Shown: positions 17,012-26,651 of the stretch, in pieces | Layout: each line of letters opens with the position of its first letter | Numbering within the stretch: the first letter of the stretch is position 1 | From: Clostridia bacterium | GTDB taxonomy: Bacteria; Bacillota; Clostridia; Oscillospirales; CAG-272 | DNA: 64,000 bases | Reading direction: 5' to 3' | Assembly (NCBI GenBank): GCA_017472285.1 | Contig: JAFUQQ010000034.1 | Coordinates: 1 to 64,000, forward strand | Translations under genes and position numbers: made by a program | Notes under the pieces: model-generated | What the model saw: the letters and a program-made list of their open reading frames with translations, nothing else | Told to the model about the DNA's origin: nothing | Databases searched by the model: none

Positions 17012-18058
17012 TTACACCTCGTTTTCGGAAAGGATTCCGTATTTTTCATTGATGACTGCAACGAGAAGTGCGGAAGTATTTTTCATATCGTCGGGATGAA
17101 CGACTTCGTTTGCCGTATGCATGAACCAGACGGGGATACTGACGAGTGCTGTTGGCACACCGCCTGCGGCAAGATAGATATCGTCCGCGTGTGTCGAGGT
17201 GCGTGTGGCTTCCACGACAGTCTGCACGGGAATTTCGTGTTTTTTCGCGGTTTCAACGATCATTTCCGTAAGCTCGGTGTCGAGAGTTGCCGTCAGGGAA
17301 ACGACAGGACCGCCTTTCATATCGGAAGAACAGATACGTTCACTTCCAGGCGCGTTACCGAACGTAACGTCAAGCACGATCGCTATATCGGGACGGATAC
17401 GGTACGTTGCCGCCGCAACGGCTCTCTGTCCGACCTCTTCTCTTGCGGACATGGAGAAATAGATATCACAAGATAGTTTTGTCATATCAAGTTCTGCAAT
17501 GGCGATCATTGCCGCCGCCGCAGAGCATTTGTTATCAAATCCTTTGCCCGCGAGATAACCGCCGACAAGTTCCGTACATTCGGGATCAAAACCGATGGGT
17601 GTGCCGATGGGAGCGGTAATTTCCGCTTCTTCCTTGGTCATGCCGATATCGACGAGCAATTCTTCGAGGGGTACGAGCTTACGGTATTCATCCTTTGCCA
17701 TCAGTTCGCGGGGTTTTGTCAGGATAATACCGGGGATTTTGTCCTTGCCGTAAACGACGACTTCTGCCGCAGGCAAGATACGGGCATCCACACCGCCCAT
17801 TTTACAGATACGCAAAAAGCCGTTTTTGGTAATGCCTTTGACCATAAGTCCGATCTCATCGTAATGCGTATCGATCAGAACACGCGCGGCATTTTCTTTT
17901 CCGCATCTGCGTATAAAAATATGATTGCCGACCGCATCGTATTCGTGCTCATCGAAATACAGCGCGACAAGCGAGGTGAGTGCCTCCTCGTCATAATGCT
18001 CAAAGCCGACGACAGACATCTTTTCCACCAGCGCAAAAAGCAATTCTTTTTGTTCCAT
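17012..18058 (-). CDS. M42 family metallo-aminopeptidase, copy C
   Basis: 348 residues. Seen: DTHYDEIGLMV (His and Asp ligands), AGKGFDNKCSAA with the bridging Asp, SAREEVGQRAV with the Glu pair, IVLDVTFGNAPG, and WFMHTANEVVHPDDM with the final His. All metal and catalytic positions are conserved, so it should be active. AAAGGA precedes the ATG. It is the first gene of the three-gene M42 set, about 45 nt after murD. Confidence 0.92.
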   Translation of the reverse strand: MEQKELLFALVEKMSVVGFEHYDEEALTSLVALYFDEHEYDAVGNHIFIRRCGKENAARVLIDTHYDEIGLMVKGITKNGFLRICKMGGVDARILPAAEVVVYGKDKIPGIILTKPRELMAKDEYRKLVPLEELLVDIGMTKEEAEITAPIGTPIGFDPECTELVGGYLAGKGFDNKCSAAAAMIAIAELDMTKLSCDIYFSMSAREEVGQRAVAAATYRIRPDIAIVLDVTFGNAPGSERICSSDMKGGPVVSLTATLDTELTEMIVETAKKHEIPVQTVVEATRTSTHADDIYLAAGGVPTALVSIPVWFMHTANEVVHPDDMKNTSALLVAVINEKYGILSENEV

Positions 18059-18102
18059 AATGTGTCCTTTCTTTTATCTATCCGATTGGAGTAGTCCTTT
18101 GA

Positions 18103-19503
18103 TTAAAAACTCCAAAGTTTTTCCACAATCTTGCGGAAACGGTCGCCTCTTTCCTCGAAATTTTTGAAAGCATCAAAGCTTGCGGCGGCGGGAGAAAGAA
18201 GCACGGTATCGCCCTCATCCGCTTTGTTTGCCGCAAAACGTACAGCCGCATCGAAATCGCCGAGATAAGCCATATCTTTTTTGGGATAACCGTGCGCCGC
18301 AAGTGCGGAAAGCACCTGCAAACCTGTGTCCCCCGTCGCAACGACAAATTTCGCCTTCTCCGCAAGGGGTGCGATGAGCGGTTCGATCGGAATATGTTTA
18401 TCGTAACCGCCAACGATCACGATCAGTTTTTCCTTGAAGGAAGCAAGTGCCGCAAGCGTTCTCGTGGGGCTGGTATCGATAGAGCTGTTATAAAATTTCA
18501 CGTCGCCCTTTTCCGCAATGAACTCGATTCTGTGCGGAACACCTTTGAAGGTTCTTGCGATGTCAAGCATATCGGAAACATCCGCGTAACCCCATACGCA
18601 AGAGATCGCCGCCATATAATTTTTAACGTTGTGATCTCCAACGAGTCGGATATCTTCCCTTTTCATGACGGGCTGTTTTTCCTTGCCGTCGTCATACCAG
18701 ACGGTGCCGTTTTCAAAATAACAGCAAGGCTTGTTTTCAGGTTCATGACCGAAAGCGAAGAACGTCACCTTTGCTTTTGCTTCATCCGCCATCGAAACGG
18801 TGATCTCATTATTCGCATTGAGGACCAGACGGCAGTTTTCCGTTTGATCGCGGTAAATATTTTTCTTACTTTCCACGTATTCTTCCATGGAAGTATGCCA
18901 ATTAAGATGATTGGGTGTCACGTTGGTCACGATGGCGGAAACGGGCGCAGTCTTCATCGTATGAAGCTGAAAACTTGAAAGTTCAAGTACCGCAAAATCG
19001 TTTTCCGTCATTTCTTCGACGTAAGGCAAGAGAGGGGTGCCGATATTGCCGCCGAGATATACCTTGGCACCTGTTTTTTCGGCTGTTTTTTCCAGCATTT
19101 TGGAAACGAGCGTCGTGGTCGTGGTCTTGCCGTCGCTGCCCGTTACGGCAAAGATCTTTGCGGGACAGATCTCCGTGAAAACTTCCATTTCGGAAGTAAT
19201 GACCGTACCGCTCTGGGCCGCTTCGATGAGTTCGGGAATATCGTATCGGATACCGGGCGATTTGAAAACGATATCCTCCGTAATATCCGAAAGATACTGT
19301 TCGCCGTAGATCATTTTTACCCCGCGCGAAGTCAGAAATTCGGTCATTTCTGCATCGGGCACGGAATTTTTATCCCTTGCGGAAAGGATGGCACCCGAGG
19401 AAAGAAGAAAATCCACAGCCGCGCGGTTGCTGATACCCATACCGATCAGAGCGACTTTTTTATTTTTTATGTAATTTTTGAATGATTGTAAGCGTTCGTT
19501 CAT
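18103..19503 (-). CDS. murD: UDP-N-acetylmuramoyl-L-alanine--D-glutamate ligase
   Basis: 466 residues; adds D-glutamate to UDP-MurNAc-L-Ala in cytosolic peptidoglycan synthesis. Seen: the N-terminal Rossmann part VALIGMGISNRAAVDFL, the ATP site AVTGSDGKTTTTTL, LELSSFQL, TNVTPNHLNWH, and a C-terminal domain with GVPHRIEFI, NSSIDTSPTRTLAAL and LLSPAAASFD. CAGGAG precedes ATG 19503. It is placed between rsmA and the M42 genes rather than in a dcw cluster. Confidence 0.95.
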   Translation of the reverse strand: MNERLQSFKNYIKNKKVALIGMGISNRAAVDFLLSSGAILSARDKNSVPDAEMTEFLTSRGVKMIYGEQYLSDITEDIVFKSPGIRYDIPELIEAAQSGTVITSEMEVFTEICPAKIFAVTGSDGKTTTTTLVSKMLEKTAEKTGAKVYLGGNIGTPLLPYVEEMTENDFAVLELSSFQLHTMKTAPVSAIVTNVTPNHLNWHTSMEEYVESKKNIYRDQTENCRLVLNANNEITVSMADEAKAKVTFFAFGHEPENKPCCYFENGTVWYDDGKEKQPVMKREDIRLVGDHNVKNYMAAISCVWGYADVSDMLDIARTFKGVPHRIEFIAEKGDVKFYNSSIDTSPTRTLAALASFKEKLIVIVGGYDKHIPIEPLIAPLAEKAKFVVATGDTGLQVLSALAAHGYPKKDMAYLGDFDAAVRFAANKADEGDTVLLSPAAASFDAFKNFEERGDRFRKIVEKLWSF

Positions 19504-19520
19504 AGAATATCTCCTGAAGG

Positions 19521-20378
19521 TCAAAGATCCAAAGCATCAGAGATCTTTGCGAAATCGGAAAGTCCAAGTGTTTCTCCTCTCACGTCGGCGCGGTAGCCGA
19601 GAGAAACGAGAACGGCCTCGATCTCTGCCTTGGTGTGTTGATTGGTTTCACCCGAAAGTGAATTGGAAAGTGTTTTTCTGCGTTTTGCAAACGCGCCGCG
19701 GATAACACGGAACAGATTTTCTCTGTTTTCACAGGCCACGGGCGGTTCTTTATAAATATTCATGCGGATGACCGAAGACGTGACTTTCGGAGGCGGAATG
19801 AAGTTTGCGGGCGATACGTTGAACACTTTTTCAATATCTGCCCAATATGCACAGGATGCCGTGATCGTACCGTATTCCGCCGTTGCGGGTGCGGCAACGA
19901 GCCTGTCAGCAACTTCTTTCTGGATCATGACTGTGACGGATTCAAAAAGTCCATCCGTTTCCAAAAGACGCATGATAACGGGCGATGTAATATAATAAGG
20001 AAGATTCGCGCAGACAGCCACGCGCATTCCATCAAATTCCGCGCGTACAAGCTCCGCAAAATCCGTTTTCATTGCGTCACCGCTGATAATTTTAACATTA
20101 TCATATTCCGAAAGCGTATCTTCCAGCACGGGCAGAAGCGTCGTGTCGATCTCAATGGAAACGACTTTTTTGTAGCGTTCTGCAAGTTTTTGTGTCAGCG
20201 TACCGATACCGGGACCGATCTCAATGATGCCGATATCAAAATCTTCGCGTCCGGGCGTATCTGCGATACGGGAAACCACGTTTTCACTAATCAGAAAATT
20301 CTGCCCGAATCGTTTCTGCGGAGCGATTCCATGTTTTTCCATAACGGCACGCGCATAAGAAATATCCGTTAATTTCAT
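19521..20378 (-). CDS. rsmA: 16S rRNA (adenine1518-N6/adenine1519-N6)-dimethyltransferase
   Basis: 285 residues, also called KsgA. It dimethylates two adjacent adenines near the 3' end of 16S rRNA during 30S assembly. Seen: KRFGQNFLIS, the SAM-binding IEIGPGIGTLTQKL, the acidic ribose-binding loop SIEID, and the catalytic NLPYYITSPVI. AGAGG lies before the ATG. murD starts 17 nt after its stop. Confidence 0.96.
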   Translation of the reverse strand: MKLTDISYARAVMEKHGIAPQKRFGQNFLISENVVSRIADTPGREDFDIGIIEIGPGIGTLTQKLAERYKKVVSIEIDTTLLPVLEDTLSEYDNVKIISGDAMKTDFAELVRAEFDGMRVAVCANLPYYITSPVIMRLLETDGLFESVTVMIQKEVADRLVAAPATAEYGTITASCAYWADIEKVFNVSPANFIPPPKVTSSVIRMNIYKEPPVACENRENLFRVIRGAFAKRRKTLSNSLSGETNQHTKAEIEAVLVSLGYRADVRGETLGLSDFAKISDALDL

Positions 20379-20423
20379 TTTGTAACCTCTTTATAAAAAA
20401 CTTTTATTTTTTCATTTTTTCTC

Positions 20424-20452
20424 TTGACAAACAACGGTTGTCATGCTATAAT
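20424..20452 (+). promoter_or_regulatory. Consensus sigma-A promoter of tRNA-Thr
   Basis: TTGACA (20424-20429), a 17-nt spacer and TATAAT (20447-20452), fully consensus, ending 15 nt before the tRNA. Confidence 0.92.
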
Positions 20453-20467
20453 AATCAAGCAAATTCC

Positions 20468-20543
20468 GCTAAAGTGGCTCAGTTGGTAGAGCAGTTGATT
20501 CGTAATCAACAGGTCGTGGGTTCGAGTCCCATCTTTAGCTCCA
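20468..20543 (+). tRNA. tRNA-Thr (anticodon CGT)
   Basis: A 76-nt cloverleaf including an encoded CCA. The acceptor stem GCTAAAG/CTTTAGC is perfect, the D-loop is AGTTGGTA, the anticodon stem GTTGA/TCAAC carries anticodon CGT at 20501-20503, and the T-arm is GTGGG-TTCGAGT-CCCAT. It decodes ACG. A single-gene unit with its own promoter and terminator. Confidence 0.95.
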
Positions 20544-20573
20544 ACCTCCGAATGATATTCGGAGGTTTTTTGC
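20543..20573 (+). terminator. Terminator of tRNA-Thr
   Basis: AACCTCCGAAT and ATTCGGAGGTT form an 11-bp stem with loop GAT, then a run of six T. It begins at the last base of the tRNA. Confidence 0.92.
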
Positions 20574-20723
20574 TTTTGTAAACAATCTTCTTCAAAAAAC
20601 AAAAGAAACATCCTTCATTCGCACATGTTTTGGACAGCCGTCCCAAACGTATGCTAATCTATTATATATCATTTAAAACGGAATTGCAACATCAAAATGA
20701 GAAAAAAATCGCTGACGGAACAT

Positions 20724-22796
20724 TTATTCCGTCAGCGATTTTTCATATAACACGGCAAGAGAAAGGGATTTTGTCTTACCGTTTTCAAATTTCACGAGGA
20801 TCATTCCGCCATCCTGAGAAAGCACTGTACCACGTCCGAATGTCTTATGCGTGATCGGCGCGAAACGACCGTAGCGTTTGCAAAAAGAAATAAAATCTTC
20901 CGTCTGTTTTCCCTCTTTTTTGATCGTTGAAGCAGGTTGATTCTTCTGTATAATTTCATCACAGAAAACACTGTTTTCACCTTTATACGTCATGATCTTC
21001 AGATGATTTTTCGCACGGGTTGCCGCAACGTAAAAAAGCCTGCGGTCTTCTTCATATAAAAGCACGTCTTCTTCGTCCGCGGCGGCAGGATTCACGACAG
21101 TTTTTTCGGGAAACAGACCGTCGATCGCATCGATCAGAAAAACCGTATCGTATTCCAAACCTTTGGCGGAATGTACCGTAGAAAGAATGAAATGACAATC
21201 TTCAGGTGACTGTCTGTTCTTCACGAGATCGGAAAGTTTTTCAAGCCTTGCCAGAAGCGCAAGCGCGGAATCTTCACGGATTCCGATACTTTCCAGAATC
21301 GAAAGTTTATTGCGTTTGATGCCCGCACGGGAAAGATATTCTCCGTAACCCATCAGGGCATCAATACGGTAGAGAGTCATATCTGCGCGTTCGGTCTGCA
21401 TTTTCCACATCTGCGTCTGTACGGCACGGCAAGCTTTGAGCGTACCACCGTTCAGACCGCTCGCAAGCTCCATGGCATCCCAAACGGAAACGCCGTGGGA
21501 TTTTGAAAATTCACAAAGCATTTTTGCCGTTTGTTTATTCAGATAGGTCGTCAGTTTATAATAAATCTGCATAAACGCTTCCGTATCATAAGGATCGTAT
21601 GAAAAACGGATGATGGCGGCGATATCCTGTACGACACGATGCGTAAAAAAGGAAGTATCGAGCGCACGGATGCGATATGAAATTCCATGCCGTTCCAGAA
21701 GGTCGATCAGCGGGATCGCACATTCATTGTCACGGTATAAGACCGCCGTTTCTTTTTTACAATTTGCCGCCACTTTCAGAAGATAAGGATATTGTGCGCT
21801 TCTGGAAGGCAAAAGGATTTCTTTGACTTCATTTTTCGCGGGATGTGTCGGTTGCATATGTTTTTCATGGCGGTGCAGATTTTTCTGTACGAAACGGTCA
21901 GCCGCCGCTACGATATGTGCATCCGAACGAAAATTCTGTTCCATCAGAAGCACCTTCGCCCCCGGATGATCTTTTTCAAAAGAAAGCAACGCTTCGGGAT
22001 ATGCCGCGCGGAAACCGTAAATACTCTGGTCTTCATCCCCAACCATGAAAAGATTACCCGACCTTTCAGCAAGCAACGCAATGATTGCGTGTTGAATTTT
22101 TGACGTATCTTGCGCTTCATCCACACAAATATAACGGTAACGGTTCTGTACCGCCTCTAAAATACGCGGATACCGCTTTAAAATGCGATAAGCATAAACC
22201 ATCTGATCGTCATAATCCATGCGTTTATGTTCTTTTAAGGCTTCATTATATTTTTTATAGATCGCGGAAAAAGAAATGCCCATTTTTTTATCAAGGGCTT
22301 TGATCTCATCTTCCGAAAGCATCATATTTTTTGCGTAAGTGATTTGTGTACGGATATTTTTGATATCGCTTTCCGTCGGAAAATCAAATGCAGTATCTTT
22401 ATAAATTGCACCGATCAGAGCAGAAAGCTCTTTTTCATCCGTAATGAGCGAAAACGCCGTACCACCCGTCAGTCTTTCATAACTCTGAATGATCTTCGCA
22501 CAAACACCGTTGATCGTACGGAATTCCACCCGTTCGCGCCATTCTTCCCCGAAAAAACGGCAAAAGCGTTCTTTCATATCATGCGTTGCCGCGACTGTAT
22601 ACGTCATCGTCAATATCGAAGCGGGATCAATACCGAGTCCGATCACCATATAACCAAGCCTTGCGACAAGCACCGTCGTTTTACCGCTTCCGGGTACGGC
22701 AAGCAATAAGACCGCGCCCTCCGTTTCCTGTATGGCACGACTTTGCGCCTCGTTCAGTTTCAGTCCGTACGTTTCTTTTAATTCTTCAAAATTCAA
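20724..22796 (-). CDS. UvrD/PcrA-like superfamily I DNA helicase
   Basis: 690 residues. Seen: Q-motif LNEAQSRAI, Walker A AVPGSGKTT, motif Ia MTYTVAATHDMKER, Walker B VDEAQDTSK, motif III GDEDQSIYGFRAA, motif IV EQNFRS, motif V TVHSAKGLEYDTVF, motif VI YVAATRAKNHL, and a C-terminal SH3-like THKTFGRGTVL segment as in PcrA. It starts with TTG (22796) after AAGGAG and overlaps the YjbR gene stop by 4 nt, suggesting coupled translation. It may be an accessory UvrD rather than the housekeeping PcrA. Confidence 0.92.
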   Translation of the reverse strand: MNFEELKETYGLKLNEAQSRAIQETEGAVLLLAVPGSGKTTVLVARLGYMVIGLGIDPASILTMTYTVAATHDMKERFCRFFGEEWRERVEFRTINGVCAKIIQSYERLTGGTAFSLITDEKELSALIGAIYKDTAFDFPTESDIKNIRTQITYAKNMMLSEDEIKALDKKMGISFSAIYKKYNEALKEHKRMDYDDQMVYAYRILKRYPRILEAVQNRYRYICVDEAQDTSKIQHAIIALLAERSGNLFMVGDEDQSIYGFRAAYPEALLSFEKDHPGAKVLLMEQNFRSDAHIVAAADRFVQKNLHRHEKHMQPTHPAKNEVKEILLPSRSAQYPYLLKVAANCKKETAVLYRDNECAIPLIDLLERHGISYRIRALDTSFFTHRVVQDIAAIIRFSYDPYDTEAFMQIYYKLTTYLNKQTAKMLCEFSKSHGVSVWDAMELASGLNGGTLKACRAVQTQMWKMQTERADMTLYRIDALMGYGEYLSRAGIKRNKLSILESIGIREDSALALLARLEKLSDLVKNRQSPEDCHFILSTVHSAKGLEYDTVFLIDAIDGLFPEKTVVNPAAADEEDVLLYEEDRRLFYVAATRAKNHLKIMTYKGENSVFCDEIIQKNQPASTIKKEGKQTEDFISFCKRYGRFAPITHKTFGRGTVLSQDGGMILVKFENGKTKSLSLAVLYEKSLTE

Positions 22797-23173
22797 GATT
22801 TGCTCCTTTTTTTCGGTTTCGTCAGATCATAACTCTTCCCGATCAGAAATTCACAGAAATCATTCGGCACGGAACCATCGAGAATCACGGAAATCCAATG
22901 CCTTTTGTTCATATGATACGCGGGCAAGATCGCGTCGTACATCTCTCGCACGATATACGATTCTTCGGGATCGATTTTGAGATTCAGAACGTCAAAACGC
23001 GCTGTTTTCTCACGTCCGAGATGTTTTCCCGAAACTTTCATAAAAAGTCCGAACCATTTTCCATCTATGCCGTGACGAACGACTGTCGTATCGAGATCAT
23101 CTTCAAACGGACAGTCCGCCACGGCATGAGAAAGTGTCAGCGCGAAATCAATCAGTTCATTTCTTTGACTCAT
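22793..23173 (-). CDS. MmcQ/YjbR family protein
   Basis: 126 residues. Seen: CPFEDD near the N-terminus, WFGLFMKVSGKHLG, LNLKIDPEES and the C-terminal HMNKRHWISVILDG, the usual order for YjbR-type CyaY-like-fold proteins. Known: some members bind DNA; function in most hosts is unsettled. It overlaps the upstream oxidoreductase gene by 17 nt and the downstream helicase gene by 4 nt, so the three form a tight operon. Confidence 0.9.
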   Translation of the reverse strand: MSQRNELIDFALTLSHAVADCPFEDDLDTTVVRHGIDGKWFGLFMKVSGKHLGREKTARFDVLNLKIDPEESYIVREMYDAILPAYHMNKRHWISVILDGSVPNDFCEFLIGKSYDLTKPKKRSKS

Positions 23174-24521
23174 GACGTTTCACTTCAATCTTATTTAGAA
23201 GCTGATTATACGGCATCAGCATACCTTCCGTCATTTTATTGCCCATTTTTGCCTTAATCTTCGGAGAAGAAATCAGCGCACCGACAAGATACATGGCAAG
23301 CATCCGTTTCCAATCTTTCTGTGGAAAATCGTACTGACCGTGTTCTTTATAGAATTTATGATCGGCTTTCATCATGCCCTGCATCGTCCAGATGAGGTCG
23401 CGGAAAATTTTCATGCCGCCGACACCGTAAAAATTCTGCGGAGGAACGTATTTGTTTTCCAAAGCATAGCAAAGTGTTTTCGCAAGCGTATCGATTTCTC
23501 CATTGGGATCATTCTCATCCGTCGCAACACCCGCAAGGAAATTACCGCCGACCTCAGCGCGCCCCTCAACGATCATTTGCAGATTCATTTCTCTTGAGTA
23601 ATCACCGCTGACAAGATAACCCATAGGCATCCCCATCGTCACGGTGCGGTGACCGTTGCAGAACTGTCTATCATCATAGAGCTTGAACGATGCGCCCATC
23701 GAATGATCTTTGATCGTAAACGCATAAACAATGACTTCTGCGGTCTGAAGATCGTCACGGAGGAATGAATCAAAGCCGTCGTTATAAATACATTTTCCCG
23801 AAACGGCGCAATTGAAGCAACCAAGACATCCGCCCTTGAACGGATATTCTCGGATATTGACAACACGGCTCTTTTTTGGCAGAACCGCCTGAAAACGTGC
23901 AATCATATCGCCAAGCTGTGTATCATTTTCTTCCCTGTTCGTAATGATAACCACGTCACCCGTCTTTTCCATTTCCGTACATTCGGGAACGTCCACAGCA
24001 ACGTGCATGGACGGCAAGGCATCGGGCAAAAACGTCTCGTATGCATCGTTTTTTATGCTCCAAAGAACAAAACGGAAAAAGTTTTTCGCTTCCGTCTGTC
24101 CCTTTTCTTTGAGAAGATCATCCATATCTGTGGAAAGACCTTTGATATATTTGAGTCCCATATCCATACAGTTATCCTTGATATAACGGTGCGCCGTTAC
24201 GTCATAGAAATGCTTGGATGTGGAGAGCTGTGTCGCATATTTACCTTTCAGCAAAACACCAGATTCCTTGACAAGCTCAATGAAACGATGCATCTGATAC
24301 GGCGCAATAAACGTATAAACAGGATAACAGAAAAGCAAAAGATCGGCTCTTTCCAAAGCCTCTTTCGCAGGTGTAAAATCCCGTTCCAATGCCTTGATGC
24401 GCTGTCCGACGTGAAGCACTTCAAACGTATGCTTCGGACAAAGTTTTTCGATATAACGGACCGTCTGCAACGTAATGCTGTTCTGCCCTTTCGGGCTGCC
24501 GTTCAAAACTAAAATATTCAT
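23157..24521 (-). CDS. Two-domain NAD(P)H-dependent flavodoxin-fold oxidoreductase
   Basis: 454 residues. Seen: an N-terminal flavodoxin-like domain with the FMN-phosphate motif LNGSPKGQNSIT and a second flavodoxin-like half around 210-360 with YPFKGGCLGCFNCAVSGKC (four Cys) and MGMPMGYLVSGD. The Cys-x2-Cys-x5-Cys pattern is typical of FMN-reductase/iron-sulfur flavoprotein relatives. The start at 24521 follows GAGGTAAATATT; a longer frame would read through the upstream hairpin. It is the first gene of the operon with yjbR-like and helicase genes. Confidence 0.85.
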   Translation of the reverse strand: MNILVLNGSPKGQNSITLQTVRYIEKLCPKHTFEVLHVGQRIKALERDFTPAKEALERADLLLFCYPVYTFIAPYQMHRFIELVKESGVLLKGKYATQLSTSKHFYDVTAHRYIKDNCMDMGLKYIKGLSTDMDDLLKEKGQTEAKNFFRFVLWSIKNDAYETFLPDALPSMHVAVDVPECTEMEKTGDVVIITNREENDTQLGDMIARFQAVLPKKSRVVNIREYPFKGGCLGCFNCAVSGKCIYNDGFDSFLRDDLQTAEVIVYAFTIKDHSMGASFKLYDDRQFCNGHRTVTMGMPMGYLVSGDYSREMNLQMIVEGRAEVGGNFLAGVATDENDPNGEIDTLAKTLCYALENKYVPPQNFYGVGGMKIFRDLIWTMQGMMKADHKFYKEHGQYDFPQKDWKRMLAMYLVGALISSPKIKAKMGNKMTEGMLMPYNQLLNKIEVKRHESKK

Positions 24522-24555
24522 AATATTTACCTCAAATAAAAGTTTTTTAAAAGGG

Positions 24556-24595
24556 GTTTGGGGAAAACTTTTTTTCAAAAAAGTTTTCCCCATCG
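24556..24595 (-). terminator. Terminator of the GH120 gene
   Basis: GGGGAAAACTTTTTT (from 24560) pairs with AAAAAAGTTTTCCCC (to 24591) as a 15-bp stem, about 10 nt after the GH120 stop. It resembles other G-rich/A-T hairpins at gene ends in this window. Confidence 0.75.
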
Positions 24596-24602
24596 TTCTT
24601 TC

Positions 24603-26477
24603 TTATCTGCTCCAGACCTTAATGCGATTCTTACCCGCTTTCAGCGTTTCGATCGGACCCGCTGTGGGATTTATGCCGCGTTTTTCACCAAACATATCGG
24701 TATCGATGCAAACGGCGGAACCATCGGGATTTTCAAAGCGTTCCTCAACGAGTCTGGGCATACCGAGATATTCCGAAGTGATGACATCGGTCTGCATCGC
24801 CGCAAAGGATTCATCCAGCGTAATTTCGAGATAAAGTCCGTCATCTTCCTCCAGAAGCTTGACTTCGGAAGCCAGAGCGGAACGTACCGCACCTTTTTCT
24901 TTTTCATATGTGGGCGTATCGTCGCCGTAATAGTTATTGGCAAGATATACGGGCTGTTTTTCACGCATGAAATATTCCACGTCGCCCTTGCCGTGCTTCT
25001 TAACGAGTTCAATGTATTCTTCAAGGCTGTCGGGATAGCCGTTATAGAAAGCTGTACCGGGGAAATACTGTGTGCTGGGAGCGGTCATCGTATTGACAAA
25101 AATATTGTTATAAAGTCTGTCATCGCCGCCGTAAACGAGAGCTGTACCCTTGATATCCGTGGAATGTGCGTAGTGATACGGGGTGGAGCGTTCGATCACG
25201 TCATAACGATACGTGCCGCCGCAGAAAAGGTTATGAACGTAAGCTCCGCCCTGCGCCGCATTCAGAAAACAATATTTCGCGCCAAAAATATTATTGGAAA
25301 CCATATGCGGACCGTGAGTCACTTCAAACCAGAAGTCCTTGAAATTGTGATGATATACGTTGCCGTAAAGATGGATGCCCTGCGCCTGCCAGTCAAACCA
25401 GGAGCCCATGGAGCAATGATGGATATTATTGTGATGAATTTGTGTATCGATCGCTGCATGAAGCTTGATACCTGCGATCTCATAACCAAAAAATTCATTT
25501 TTCGAGCCGATATTATAAATTTCGTTGCCGTAAATTTCAGAGAATGCCGAGCCGAGATGACCGACGATACCGTTCTGTCCGCAATCATAGATCACGTTGT
25601 TGCGGATGATATGCGAACCGATCGTTTCTTTACTCCAACCGATACGTTTTGCCGCGAAAACGGTTTCAAGCTGTGTCTGATAGCCGGGCTTTCTGTGGTA
25701 ACGGACAGCGACGTTGTCGCCTGTGGAAATTTCTTTGCCGATGCTGATCGCGCTACAACGTGCATCGTGAACGATATTGTTTTCAATGACCCAGCCCTTT
25801 GCCCAATGTGCGCCGATGATACCGAATTGTTCGGTCGTGGGAGGTGCCCAAGTGGTCGCGCACTGTGCCATTTCAAAACCGCGGACTGTAATATAATTCA
25901 GCCCCGTCTTTTTGGGATAGAAGCAGCATTTTCTGACGTTGATCTCAATGAGATGCTCGTTAGGGTCATTATCCGCGAAAAATACCGTGAAAATAGTCTT
26001 ATCGTCATCAATCTTTGCATCCCAAAGCATTTCGTTTTCTTCGGGTTCCTTGAGCGTATTGATCTCTCGGATGGCCCTTCCGTCGATATAGACCATACCC
26101 GTATGACAAGGATGATCGAGAGAACGGATCATCCAGTCGCCGTTGACTTCCGTGGAATAAGGATTGTAATCTCCGAAGATTGCGTTATCGACAGAAGCCG
26201 TCCATTTACCGTCCTCCGTCTTTGTCCAGCCGCCGAGGATTTCCGAGCCTTTGACGATAACTTTTTCGCCCTCTGCCGCCGTATAAGTGATGCGTCCGAG
26301 TCCGTTTCGGGCACCGTGTTCGGGTTTTATCCATTCGCGGTACGTTCCCTCATGAACGATGACGGTATCGCCCTCGTCAGCCACCTTTGCCGCTCGGGAG
26401 ATCGTCAGAAACGGAGCTTCCTTCGTACCTGTGTTTTTGTCATTGCCGAATTTCGCAACGTGATATTCTCTTGCCAT
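24603..26477 (-). CDS. GH120-type beta-xylosidase, cytoplasmic right-handed beta-helix
   Basis: 624 residues. Seen: an N-terminus YHVAKFGNDKNTGT, then IVHEGTYREW, EINVRKCCFYP, a long parallel beta-helix with GFEMAQCATTWAPPT and NNIVHDARCSAISIGKE, and the end AGKNRIKVW. These match my memory of XylC, the GH120 beta-xylosidase of Thermoanaerobacterium. The expected catalytic acids are present: Asp in WFDWQAQG and Glu in FWFEVTHGP. There is no signal peptide, so it acts on imported xylo-oligosaccharides. ATG 26477 follows AAAGGAAGC. A GH43 gene lies 1.6 kb away. Confidence 0.85.
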   Translation of the reverse strand: MAREYHVAKFGNDKNTGTKEAPFLTISRAAKVADEGDTVIVHEGTYREWIKPEHGARNGLGRITYTAAEGEKVIVKGSEILGGWTKTEDGKWTASVDNAIFGDYNPYSTEVNGDWMIRSLDHPCHTGMVYIDGRAIREINTLKEPEENEMLWDAKIDDDKTIFTVFFADNDPNEHLIEINVRKCCFYPKKTGLNYITVRGFEMAQCATTWAPPTTEQFGIIGAHWAKGWVIENNIVHDARCSAISIGKEISTGDNVAVRYHRKPGYQTQLETVFAAKRIGWSKETIGSHIIRNNVIYDCGQNGIVGHLGSAFSEIYGNEIYNIGSKNEFFGYEIAGIKLHAAIDTQIHHNNIHHCSMGSWFDWQAQGIHLYGNVYHHNFKDFWFEVTHGPHMVSNNIFGAKYCFLNAAQGGAYVHNLFCGGTYRYDVIERSTPYHYAHSTDIKGTALVYGGDDRLYNNIFVNTMTAPSTQYFPGTAFYNGYPDSLEEYIELVKKHGKGDVEYFMREKQPVYLANNYYGDDTPTYEKEKGAVRSALASEVKLLEEDDGLYLEITLDESFAAMQTDVITSEYLGMPRLVEERFENPDGSAVCIDTDMFGEKRGINPTAGPIETLKAGKNRIKVWSR

Positions 26478-26651
26478 AATATTGCTTCCTTTCTTTTGCA
26501 ATTGATGTTTGCTCTACTATTTTACCATATAAAAGACAAAACATCAACGGATTTTTGAAAATCTATACAAAAAGAATCGGCTTTAAATTGACATCATAGG
26601 ATAAAATATGTTAAAATAATATCGGAATTCAATCAAAGGATCATATGCCTC

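Noticed and set aside
14944-18058. M42 triplet as an assembly duplication
   Set aside because: The three proteins differ widely in sequence and length, so they are old paralogues, not a recent or artificial tandem copy.
24558-26558. Plus-strand open frame of 666 codons opposite the GH120 gene
   Set aside because: Antisense shadow: no ribosome site, starts inside a terminator hairpin, and the translation has no recognisable motif.
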